Assembly: GCA_036560705.1 (NCBI GenBank)
Contig: DATBQR010000100.1
Coordinates: 1-8,874, forward strand
DNA: 8,874 bases
Direction: 5' to 3'
Origin: RBG-16-66-20 sp036560705
GTDB lineage: Bacteria > Pseudomonadota > Gammaproteobacteria > Burkholderiales > SG8-39
A model generated the notes under the pieces. It had not been told where the DNA came from. It made no database searches and saw nothing but the letters and a program-made list of their open reading frames with translations. The position numbers were made by a program, and so were the translations under genes. How positions within the stretch are numbered: the first letter of the stretch is position 1; each line of letters begins with the position of its first letter. Shown in pieces: positions 1 to 5,677 of the stretch.

Positions 1-114
1 CGGTTTGGCGGGCGCTGGCGCGGCGGCTTTGGCCGCATCCTTCTGCTGCGCCGCAACGGGAACGGCGTTCAATGCAAGTCCGGCGATCGCGAGCGCGATC
101 AAAGTGCGTTTCAT
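1..114 (-). CDS. N-terminus of a secreted protein of unknown function (partial)
   Basis: Only the first 38 codons are in the window; the gene runs off the left edge. The start is ATG on the minus strand at 114-112. A strong Shine-Dalgarno (GGAGGAG, complement of 121-127) lies 6 nt upstream, which fixes this start. The peptide begins MKRTLIALAIAGLAL and continues to a VAA/QQ junction, a good Sec signal peptide with predicted cleavage after residue 22. The mature part seen so far is a low-complexity Ala/Pro/Lys stretch (residues 23-38), as in the linker of many small periplasmic or outer-membrane proteins. It is transcribed divergently from the TAXI gene at 216. The function cannot be assigned from this fragment. 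Export is well supported by sequence; everything else is unknown. Confidence 0.7.
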   Translation of the reverse strand, partial: MKRTLIALAIAGLALNAVPVAAQQKDAAKAAAPAPAKP

Positions 115-159
115 GTCAGTCTCCTCCCTCAAGGAACGGAACGGCCCGGAAAGCTTAGC

Positions 160-173
160 CCTGTCTGCACAGG
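160..173. repeat. Short inverted repeat in a divergent intergenic region
   Basis: CCTGT (160-164), the 4-nt loop CTGC, then ACAGG (169-173) form a perfect 5-bp inverted repeat. It sits midway in the 101-bp gap between the leftward secreted-protein gene and the rightward TAXI gene. It could be a regulator site for either gene, but arms this short arise by chance in GC-rich DNA. There is no T-tract, so it is not a terminator. Confidence 0.2.
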
Positions 174-200
174 CAATGCAATGAAAATTCCACAGCCGGG

Positions 201-206
201 TAATAT
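201..206 (+). promoter_or_regulatory. Candidate -10 element of the TAXI gene
   Basis: TAATAT is a near-consensus sigma-70 -10 hexamer ending 9 nt before the ATG at 216. No convincing -35 is visible at 15-18 bp spacing, and no Shine-Dalgarno precedes the ATG. If the hexamer is used, transcription starts at or within a few nt of the start codon, giving a leaderless or nearly leaderless mRNA. Confidence 0.35.
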
Positions 207-215
207 CCTGCGTTA

Positions 216-1562
216 ATGCGCCGCACCATCCGCGACACGCTCCTCTCGGCCCGCGACCTTCTCGTCACCGCAGGGCCGTTCATCGTCCTCGTCGTGATTC
301 TGCTGGCCGGAGCGTATTACCTCCTCAAACCCGCGCCGCCGAAGCACGTGGTGCTTGCCACCGGCTCCGACCAGGGTGCCTACGCGGCATTCGGCAAGCG
401 TTACGCGGAGGAACTGAAACGCTATGGCATCGAGGTGGAACTGCGCGCCACCCCGGGTTCACGCGAAAACCTGCGCCTGCTGCGGGACCCGAAGGAGAAT
501 GTGCAGATCGCCTTCGTCCAGGGCGGCTCCAGCGAATCCCAGAGCACGCAGCAGGAAAACGACGCACAGCTGCCGCTGATCTCGCTCGGCAGCATGTTCT
601 ACGAGCCTGTGTGGATTTTCTACCGCGAGGAAACCGCGAAAAAAATAAACCGGGAAGGCGTGATCAAGGATCTTTCCCAGTTGCGCGGGCTGCGCGTCAA
701 TGTCGGCGCACGCGGCAGCGGCATCCCGGGAATCATGGGCCGGCTGCTGCGCGCCAATCTGATGGAGCGCGACGACATCCGGCGCAGCAGTCTCGACCTG
801 ACGCCGGCCGTGGTCGCGCTGCTCGGCGGAGAACTCGATGCGGTCGCGATGGTATCGGCGCCGGAATCGCCCCTCGTGCAGATGCTGCTGCAAACCCCGG
901 GCATCAGGCTTTACGAATTCACGCAGGCCGAGGCCTACGCGCGCCGGTACCGGTTCATCAACCCGGTGACGCTGCCGCGCGGCGTGGTCGACCTGTCGCG
1001 CGATGTGCCGCCGCGCGACATCGGGCTGGTAGCGGCGACCTGCTCCCTGGTTGCGCGCGAGGACCTGCATCCGGCGCTGATCCAGCTTTTTGTGCAAGCC
1101 GCAGGCAGGATCCACGGCGGCGGCGGCTGGATTTCACGCGCGGGCCAGTTCCCGAGCGCGCTCAACAGCGAATTCCCGCTGGCGAGCGACGCGGAACGCT
1201 ACTACCGCACGGGCCCGCCGCTGCTGCAGCGCTACCTGCCGTTCTGGCTGGCGAACCTGATCGACCGCATGTGGGTGGCGCTGTTCTCGATCGCCGTGAT
1301 TCTGATCCCGCTGGCTCGCCTGGTGCCGCCGCTCTACCAGTTCCGCATCCGCCGGCGCATCTTCCGCTGGTACCGCGACCTGCGGCAGATCGAAGAGGAC
1401 ATGGGGGGCAGGAACGCGGATGCGCCGAAGTTGCTGGAGCGCCTGGAAACGCTCGACAGCAAGGTCGAGCGCATCGCCGTGCCGCTCGCCTACACCGACC
1501 AGCTGTACGCGCTACGCAGCCACATCGTGCTGGTTCGCGAGCGCCTGCGCGCGGCGATCTAG
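216..1562 (+). CDS. TAXI family TRAP-type solute-binding protein, membrane-anchored
   Basis: The 448-residue protein belongs to the TAXI family of substrate-binding proteins, which normally deliver small organic acids to a fused TRAP permease. A hydrophobic segment at about 18-38 anchors the N-terminus. The binding domain follows at about 43-335, with the family's opening VVLATGSDQGAYAAFGKRYA (45-64), an IAFVQGG segment (98-104) and a VNVGARGSG segment (161-169). A second membrane segment lies at about 352-374. A charged, helical C-terminal tail (376-448) should be cytoplasmic. Free periplasmic TAXI proteins are usually about 320 residues, so the second anchor and tail are additions, although this architecture recurs in proteobacteria. 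No TRAP permease gene is near it in this window. The start at 216 has no Shine-Dalgarno but is preceded by a -10-like TAATAT. The stop lies 10 bp from the convergent DUF6515-like gene. Family assignment is fairly sure; the ligand is unknown. Confidence 0.85.
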   Translation: MRRTIRDTLLSARDLLVTAGPFIVLVVILLAGAYYLLKPAPPKHVVLATGSDQGAYAAFGKRYAEELKRYGIEVELRATPGSRENLRLLRDPKENVQIAFVQGGSSESQSTQQENDAQLPLISLGSMFYEPVWIFYREETAKKINREGVIKDLSQLRGLRVNVGARGSGIPGIMGRLLRANLMERDDIRRSSLDLTPAVVALLGGELDAVAMVSAPESPLVQMLLQTPGIRLYEFTQAEAYARRYRFINPVTLPRGVVDLSRDVPPRDIGLVAATCSLVAREDLHPALIQLFVQAAGRIHGGGGWISRAGQFPSALNSEFPLASDAERYYRTGPPLLQRYLPFWLANLIDRMWVALFSIAVILIPLARLVPPLYQFRIRRRIFRWYRDLRQIEEDMGGRNADAPKLLERLETLDSKVERIAVPLAYTDQLYALRSHIVLVRERLRAAI

Positions 1563-1572
1563 CAGGACGGGC

Positions 1573-2193
1573 CTAGCGCCCGGGCGACGGGCTGGCCGGC
1601 ACCTGGCGCCAGCCTTCCCTGCAGTCGTTCACGTACGGGTAGTAGGCCTTCGCCGATTCGCAATAGAACCAGGTGCCCGCGGAAGGTTGGGAAGCCGAGC
1701 TCGGAGCCTGTCCGGGGGAGGACGCAGGGGGAGGAACAGGCTGTTCTACCATGGTCGACTCGGCACCCGGAGGAGGCGCGACCACGGCATATCCGGCGCC
1801 ACCTTGGACAGGGGAGTAATAGATTTCATTCGCGTAGTAATACGGCCGGCCGCCGAAATACACCGCGGTATACGCGGGCGGCAGCACCGGCACGACGACG
1901 CCGACCGGCGGCCGAACCACTACGTAGGACGGACCCGCGGCGCGAAACCAGACGCCGCCGTGAAAAAACAGCCGTCCGCCGCCAAAGGTGATGGCCACGT
2001 TGCCCTCCGGAAGAAGCGGCACGGTGTAGCCGAGCGCGGGATAGTAATGCGCGTGGCGGTAGCGATCGTCGTAAACCCAGTGCGGCGAGCGGAAACGGTC
2101 CGGCCCGCGGAATTCCCGGTGATCCTGGGCATGCACGGGGATCGCCATGAACGGCGCTGCTGCGAGGGAGAGTACGGCAAGGATTCGTTTCAT
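1573..2193 (-). CDS. Secreted DUF6515-like protein
   Basis: This is a 206-residue exported protein of unknown function. Residues 1-22 form a signal peptide ending VHA/QD. The mature part is rich in Tyr, Gly, Pro and Val. It has two similar blocks, about 50-85 (YYPALGYTVPLLPEG, then GGGRLFFHGGVWFR) and about 98-128 (VGVVVPVLPPAY, then FGGRPYYYANEIYYSP), matching the DUF6515 pattern as I remember it. A Pro/Ser/Gln linker (140-172) leads to a compact C-terminal module containing WFYCESAKAYYPYV and EGWRQVPA. Its two cysteines (C178 and C191) could form a disulfide. The location is probably periplasmic or outer-membrane associated. The gene converges on the TAXI gene. No clear Shine-Dalgarno precedes the ATG, and no earlier in-frame start is possible because a TAA lies upstream. 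Being a real gene is well supported; the biochemical role is unknown. Confidence 0.8.
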   Translation of the reverse strand: MKRILAVLSLAAAPFMAIPVHAQDHREFRGPDRFRSPHWVYDDRYRHAHYYPALGYTVPLLPEGNVAITFGGGRLFFHGGVWFRAAGPSYVVVRPPVGVVVPVLPPAYTAVYFGGRPYYYANEIYYSPVQGGAGYAVVAPPPGAESTMVEQPVPPPASSPGQAPSSASQPSAGTWFYCESAKAYYPYVNDCREGWRQVPASPSPGR

Positions 2194-2227
2194 GGACCCA
2201 GTTTACGGCCGCGGCGCCATGGAAATG

Positions 2228-2255
2228 TTTTTAAATCCCGAAATTACGTAACCAA
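2228..2255 (-). promoter_or_regulatory. Candidate sigma-70 promoter of the DUF6515-like gene
   Basis: Read leftward, TTGGTT (complement of 2250-2255) and TAAAAA (complement of 2228-2233) are separated by 16 bp. This would put the transcription start near 2221 and give a leader of about 27 nt. The 67-bp gap is AT-rich relative to its surroundings. The spacer overlaps an 8-bp perfect palindrome, TTACGTAA (2244-2251). The -10 match is imperfect, so this is a suggestion only. No hairpin with a T-run is seen here to terminate the upstream quinone oxidoreductase transcript. Confidence 0.3.
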
Positions 2256-2260
2256 ATGTT

Positions 2261-3229
2261 TCACGCCCGCAGGATGATCTTTCCCAGGTGGGCGTTGGAT
2301 TCCATGTACGCCTTGGCCTGCGGCAGCTCGGCGAAGGGAAATACCCTGTCCACCACGGTGCGCAGGTAGCCGCTCGCGAACGCGGGCAACACGTCGCGCT
2401 CGAAACCGCGCACGCCCTCGGCAACCTCGGCGGCGCTGCGCATCTTGTTCGACACGCCGTAGAGCCGCAGGCGCTTGGAATGGAGAGCCAGGATGTCCAG
2501 TTCCGCCTTCACCACGCCATCCACGTAGCCGACGGTGGCGAGCCGTCCCTTGTAGCCCATCACCCTGACGCACTCGGCGAACACGCTGCCGCCGACGTTG
2601 TTCACCACCACGTCGACGCCCTTGCCGCCGGTGGCGTCCATCACCTGCTTCTCGAAACCGCCGTTGCGATTCTGCAGCCCCAGGTCGAGGCCGAGCGCGC
2701 CCAGTTTTTTCAGTTTTTCCGCCGAACCGGAGGTGCCGATCACTTTGGCGCCGATCAGCTTGCCGAGCTGCACCGAGGCGACGCCGACGCCGGCCGAAGC
2801 GCCGGCTACCAGCAGCCATTCGCCGGATTTGAGCGCCCCGCCCGGCCACAGCATGTCGTAGGCGGTGAGATAGGCGATGCCCGCGCCCGCCGCTTCCTCC
2901 CAAGGCTGCTTCGCCGGCACGCGCATGGCGTCGCCGATGCGGTGGATGGCGAACTCGGAGTACGCGCCGTACGAGCGCCCCATGACGCGGTCGCCCAGCT
3001 TGAACTCCGTCACGCCCTCGCCCAGCTTGACGACTTCGCCGGCGGACTCGATGCCGCCGGCCTTGGCCGCGCTGCCGGACAGGCCGTGCCCGGCGATGAA
3101 CTCGCCGCGGTTCAGCCCGGCGGCGTGCACTTTCGCCAGCACCTCGCCCGGCTTGGGCTCGGGCACCGGAACGTCCCGCAATTCCACCGACGTCGCATCC
3201 TTGCCGCTGACGATGAACCAGGATTTCAT
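2261..3229 (-). CDS. Zinc-free NADPH:quinone oxidoreductase-like MDR protein
   Basis: The 322-residue medium-chain dehydrogenase/reductase is most like the quinone oxidoreductase (QOR) branch, which uses NADPH to reduce quinones or enones in the cytoplasm. Residues 1-110 form the GroES-like domain (PVPEPKPGEVLAKVHAAGLN at 21-40; KLGDRVMG at 77-84). Residues 111-290 form the Rossmann domain, with the nucleotide-binding loop VAGASAGVGVASVQLGK at 141-157 and the later GVDVVVNNVGG. The catalytic and structural zinc ligands of alcohol dehydrogenases are not evident, and the length fits QOR-type enzymes. Its ATG overlaps the stop of the upstream LysR gene in an ATGA tetranucleotide (complement of 3226-3229), which implies co-transcription and translational coupling. 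The fold is certain. The quinone substrate is inferred; enoyl or enone reductase activity is also possible. Confidence 0.88.
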   Translation of the reverse strand: MKSWFIVSGKDATSVELRDVPVPEPKPGEVLAKVHAAGLNRGEFIAGHGLSGSAAKAGGIESAGEVVKLGEGVTEFKLGDRVMGRSYGAYSEFAIHRIGDAMRVPAKQPWEEAAGAGIAYLTAYDMLWPGGALKSGEWLLVAGASAGVGVASVQLGKLIGAKVIGTSGSAEKLKKLGALGLDLGLQNRNGGFEKQVMDATGGKGVDVVVNNVGGSVFAECVRVMGYKGRLATVGYVDGVVKAELDILALHSKRLRLYGVSNKMRSAAEVAEGVRGFERDVLPAFASGYLRTVVDRVFPFAELPQAKAYMESNAHLGKIILRA

Positions 3230-4128
3230 TGCCGCCCCCTCTCCTTGACGCAGGCCGCCTCGGCCATTTCGCGAATGATAGCCGCAAGCCGCAGCGCGCC
3301 GGGTCCCGCCGCCTCCCGGTCGGCGAATACCAGGTAGAGCTGCGCGAAACTGTCGGCCCCTTCGCGCAGCGGCAGCGCCTTCAGCGTCCCGGCGGCGATT
3401 TCGTCGCGGATGCGGTATTCCGGATACCAGCCGTAGCCGTAGCCCTTGCTCGCCGCTTCGATGGAAGTGGTCATGTGGCTCACCGTCCAGCGCTGCGCCG
3501 CCTCGACGCGCGGCTTGGTGGCGCGCTTCAGGCCCGATTCGCGGATCACCAGCTGGCGATGCGCGCGCAGGTCCTGCATGGTGACCGCGCGGCCGAGCTT
3601 GTGCAGCGGATGATCGGGGTGCGCGGCCGGCAGGAAGCGGATCGGCATGAGGAAGTCGCCGAGAAATCCCTGCGGCACCATGCCCGTGACGGCGAGTGCG
3701 GCCTGTCCCTGCAGCAGCGCTTCCGAGGTGCCGCCGAGCACAGATTCAATCACTTCGATGCGCGTGTGCGGGCTCTCTCCGCCGAAACGCTCGAGGCATT
3801 GCAGCAGCAGCCAGGTCGGGAAAGCGACTTCCACCGCGAGGCCGATCTCGGCTTCCCATCCCGCCGACAGCCTGCCCGCCGCCAGTTCGGTGGCGGCCGC
3901 CTCCTCCAGCAGCGCACGGGCGCGCCGATAGAGGAATTTGCCGGTCGACGTCAGTACGGCTTTGCGCCCCTTCACTTCGAAAACCTTAACGCCGAGCTGG
4001 GACTGGAGCTTCTGCACGGCATAGGTCACCGAGGACTGGCTCTTGTTCAATGCTTCGGCCGCTTTCTCATAACCACCTGAATCAACGACAGAAATAAGCG
4101 CTTTCCATTGATCGAGCGTGACGTTCAT
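3226..4128 (-). CDS. LysR family transcriptional regulator
   Basis: The protein has 300 residues, a typical LysR length. The winged helix-turn-helix lies at about 4-62: the SGGYEKAAEALNKSQSSVTY region (17-36) holds the helix-turn-helix, with the recognition helix beginning near S30, followed by a linker helix to about residue 85. The effector-binding domain covers about 90-290. LysR proteins act as tetramers and sense small molecules, often activating a divergent target and repressing themselves. The gene is divergent from azoR across 74 bp and overlaps the downstream quinone oxidoreductase by 4 bp, so both neighbours are plausible targets. An AGGA sits about 10 nt before the ATG. The candidate operator at 4173-4189 would overlap both promoters. 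The family is certain; the inducer is unknown, with a quinone or phenolic inferred from the neighbours. Confidence 0.93.
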   Translation of the reverse strand: MNVTLDQWKALISVVDSGGYEKAAEALNKSQSSVTYAVQKLQSQLGVKVFEVKGRKAVLTSTGKFLYRRARALLEEAAATELAAGRLSAGWEAEIGLAVEVAFPTWLLLQCLERFGGESPHTRIEVIESVLGGTSEALLQGQAALAVTGMVPQGFLGDFLMPIRFLPAAHPDHPLHKLGRAVTMQDLRAHRQLVIRESGLKRATKPRVEAAQRWTVSHMTTSIEAASKGYGYGWYPEYRIRDEIAAGTLKALPLREGADSFAQLYLVFADREAAGPGALRLAAIIREMAEAACVKERGRQ

Positions 4129-4157
4129 ATATCTATATTCCTGATGATATTCAGCTT

Positions 4158-4187
4158 ATTTTCGGTATTTATTATCGGTTCTGCCAA
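4158..4187 (-). promoter_or_regulatory. Candidate promoter of the lysR-quinone oxidoreductase operon
   Basis: Read leftward, TTGGCA (complement of 4182-4187; 5 of 6 consensus -35 bases) is followed after 18 bp by GAAAAT (complement of 4158-4163). The transcript would start near 4151 with a leader of about 22 nt. The -35 lies inside the candidate LysR dyad at 4173-4189, which fits autorepression. An alternative -10 is GATAAT (complement of 4171-4176), but it lacks a good -35. Confidence 0.35.
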
Positions 4188-4189
4188 TA
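4173..4189. promoter_or_regulatory. Candidate LysR-type operator (T-N11-A dyad)
   Basis: TATCGG (4173-4178), a 5-nt spacer, then CCAATA (4184-4189) form an imperfect dyad matching at 5 of 6 arm positions and centred on 4181. T4175 and A4187 provide the T-N11-A core typical of LysR-family sites. It lies between lysR and azoR, in DNA that is only about one-third G+C by hand count, 13 bp before the azoR start codon. A weaker partner dyad, CTGA-N6-TCAG (4141-4154), is centred about 33 bp away and could be a second half of the site. Binding by the adjacent regulator is inferred. Confidence 0.45.
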
Positions 4190-4190
4190 G

Positions 4191-4196
4191 TTTAAT
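4191..4196 (+). promoter_or_regulatory. Candidate -10 element of the azoR-pirin operon
   Basis: TTTAAT ends 6 nt before the azoR ATG at 4203, so transcription would begin at about the start codon. No Shine-Dalgarno is present and no clear -35 is visible. The expected -35 zone is partly covered by the LysR dyad, as in activator-dependent promoters. Confidence 0.3.
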
Positions 4197-4202
4197 GGGT
4201 GC

Positions 4203-4805
4203 ATGAAAACCATCCTCCAATTGAACACCAGCATCCTCTCCGACGAGGGCCAATCCACCCGCCTGGCGAATGACTTCGTCGAAACGCTCCGCAAGGGCGA
4301 GAAGCTGATCGTGCGCGATCTCGCGCGCGATCCGGTGCCGCATCTCGACGCCGAACGGTTCGGCGCTTTTATTGCAAAACCCGAATCCCGGACAAAGGCG
4401 CAACAATCGGTCGTCGCCTACTCCGACCAGCTCATCGGCGAACTGAAGGAAGCCGACGTCATCGTGCTCGGGCTGCCGATGTACAACTTCGGCGTGCCCT
4501 CCATGTTGAAGGCATACTTCGACCACGTCGCGCGCGCCGGCGTCACGTTCAGCTACACGGCGACGGGCCCGGTCGGGCTGCTGGCCGGGAAGAAGGCCTA
4601 CGTGCTCGCCACGCGCGGCGGCTTCTACGCCGGCACGCCCCGCGACACGCAGACCGCCTACGTGCGGGATTTCCTCGCCTTCCTCGGCATCACCGACGTC
4701 GAGTTCGTTTATGCTGAAGGTCTGGCCATCAGCGAGGCCAGCCGCAACGCCGCGCTCTCGAAAGCGCGCGCCGACCTCGAGCGCCTGGTCCCCGCCTACG
4801 CTTAA
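4203..4805 (+). CDS. azoR: FMN-dependent NADH-azoreductase
   Basis: At 200 residues this is the usual AzoR length. AzoR is a cytoplasmic flavodoxin-fold homodimer that binds FMN and transfers two electrons from NAD(P)H to azo dyes and, probably physiologically, to quinones, avoiding semiquinone formation. The N-terminal FMN phosphate loop is at T9-S10 and Q17-S18-T19. The isoalloxazine-contact motif LPMYNFGVPSMLKAYFDHVA is at 91-110. VTFSYT at 114-119 and the TRGGFY loop at 137-142 are also in their expected places. This is the first gene of a rightward cluster with two pirins; the next start is 12 nt after its stop. The only upstream ATG (4195) opens a 3-codon frame ending at TGA, so 4203 is the start although no Shine-Dalgarno precedes it. 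Regulation by the divergent LysR protein is likely. The assignment is strong; the native substrate is inferred to be a quinone. Confidence 0.93.
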   Translation: MKTILQLNTSILSDEGQSTRLANDFVETLRKGEKLIVRDLARDPVPHLDAERFGAFIAKPESRTKAQQSVVAYSDQLIGELKEADVIVLGLPMYNFGVPSMLKAYFDHVARAGVTFSYTATGPVGLLAGKKAYVLATRGGFYAGTPRDTQTAYVRDFLAFLGITDVEFVYAEGLAISEASRNAALSKARADLERLVPAYA

Positions 4806-4817
4806 AGGAGCCTTGCC

Positions 4818-5654
4818 ATGACCACCCGCAAAATCCAGCAGATCATCCAGGGACAGCCCGCCTCCGACGGCGCGGGCGTGAAGCTGATCAGGAGCCTCGG
4901 CAGCGCGAACCACCTGCGCCTCGACCCGTTCCTCATGCTCGACGCGTTTTCCTCCGAGAATCCGGACGACTACGTCGCCGGCTTCCCGTCGCATCCGCAC
5001 CGCGGCTTCGAAACGGTGACCTACCTGCTCGACGGCCACATGCTTCACGAGGACCACCTCGGCAACCGCGGCGACCTGAAGAGCGGCGCGGTGCAATGGA
5101 TGACCGCCGGCCGCGGCATCATCCATTCCGAAATGCCGCAGCAGGAGAACGGCCGCATGCGCGGCTTCCAGCTGTGGATCAACCTGCCGGCGAAAGAAAA
5201 AATGAAGCCGGCCGGCTACCGCGACATCCAGCCGGAGGAGATCCCGGCCGTTTCGTTTTCCGGCGGCAAGATAAAAATCGTGGCCGGCACGTACGGAAGC
5301 ACGAGCGGGCCGGTTCAGGGAGGCGCGACCGAACCCCTGTACTGGGACGTTCAACTGAATCCGGGGAAAACCTTCGAGGCGGGCGTTCCCGCAGCCCATG
5401 CGGTCTACGTCTACCCCTTCGAAGGCAGCGTGGAGATCGCCGACCGCGTGCTGAAGACGCACCAGGGCGGCGTACTCGGTTCCGGCGACGGTATCGAGGT
5501 GAAGGCCGGCGCGCAAGGCGCGCGTTTCCTCGTGCTCGCGGCGAAGCCGATCAGGGAGCCGGTCGTGCAGTACGGCCCGTTCGTCATGAACACGCGCGAG
5601 GAAATCGAGCAGGCGATCCGCGATTACCAAAATGGAGCATTGGTTGAAGCTTAG
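4818..5654 (+). CDS. Pirin family bicupin protein (first of two)
   Basis: This is a 278-residue pirin. Pirins are two-domain cupins that bind one metal, usually Fe(II), in the N-terminal barrel. Some bacterial members have quercetin 2,3-dioxygenase activity and others act through protein partners. The four metal ligands appear intact: H59 and H61 in SHPHRGFETVTYLLDG (58-73), and H103 and E105 in WMTAGRGIIHSE (94-105). The second cupin runs from about 165 to 250 and is followed by the conserved EPVVQYGPFVMNT segment. The ATG has a good Shine-Dalgarno (AAGGAG, 4805-4810) with 7-nt spacing, overlapping the azoR stop region, so it is co-expressed with azoR. Pairing of an azoreductase with a pirin suggests a shared task on quinones or flavonoid-like phenolics; that is inference. 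The family assignment is certain. Confidence 0.93.
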   Translation: MTTRKIQQIIQGQPASDGAGVKLIRSLGSANHLRLDPFLMLDAFSSENPDDYVAGFPSHPHRGFETVTYLLDGHMLHEDHLGNRGDLKSGAVQWMTAGRGIIHSEMPQQENGRMRGFQLWINLPAKEKMKPAGYRDIQPEEIPAVSFSGGKIKIVAGTYGSTSGPVQGGATEPLYWDVQLNPGKTFEAGVPAAHAVYVYPFEGSVEIADRVLKTHQGGVLGSGDGIEVKAGAQGARFLVLAAKPIREPVVQYGPFVMNTREEIEQAIRDYQNGALVEA

Positions 5655-5677
5655 TTTTTAAGTTCTAGAGAAAAATC

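Noticed and set aside
1577..1586. The palindrome CGCCCGGGCG near the convergent gene ends as a bidirectional terminator
   Set aside because: It has no loop and no T or A tract on either side, and it lies within the last codons of the DUF6515-like gene.
2288..3337. A 349-codon plus-strand open frame opposite the quinone oxidoreductase
   Set aside because: It has antisense composition, ends inside the LysR gene, and the opposite strand has a complete MDR fold with its nucleotide-binding motif.
4195..4206. A three-codon upstream frame (ATG GGT GCA TGA) overlapping the azoR start
   Set aside because: It has no ribosome site. If the -10 at 4191-4196 is used, this ATG would lie upstream of the transcript. 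It is most likely coincidence.
4125..5630. A 501-codon minus-strand open frame opposite azoR and the first pirin
   Set aside because: It lies opposite two clearly recognised genes, and its His/Arg/Val-rich composition is typical of antisense frames in GC-rich DNA. No family motif is visible.
5648..5669. AAGCTT and TCTAGA hexamers close together, resembling cloning sites
   Set aside because: Each hexamer is common by chance in an AT-rich patch. The surrounding genes are natural and no vector sequence is seen.
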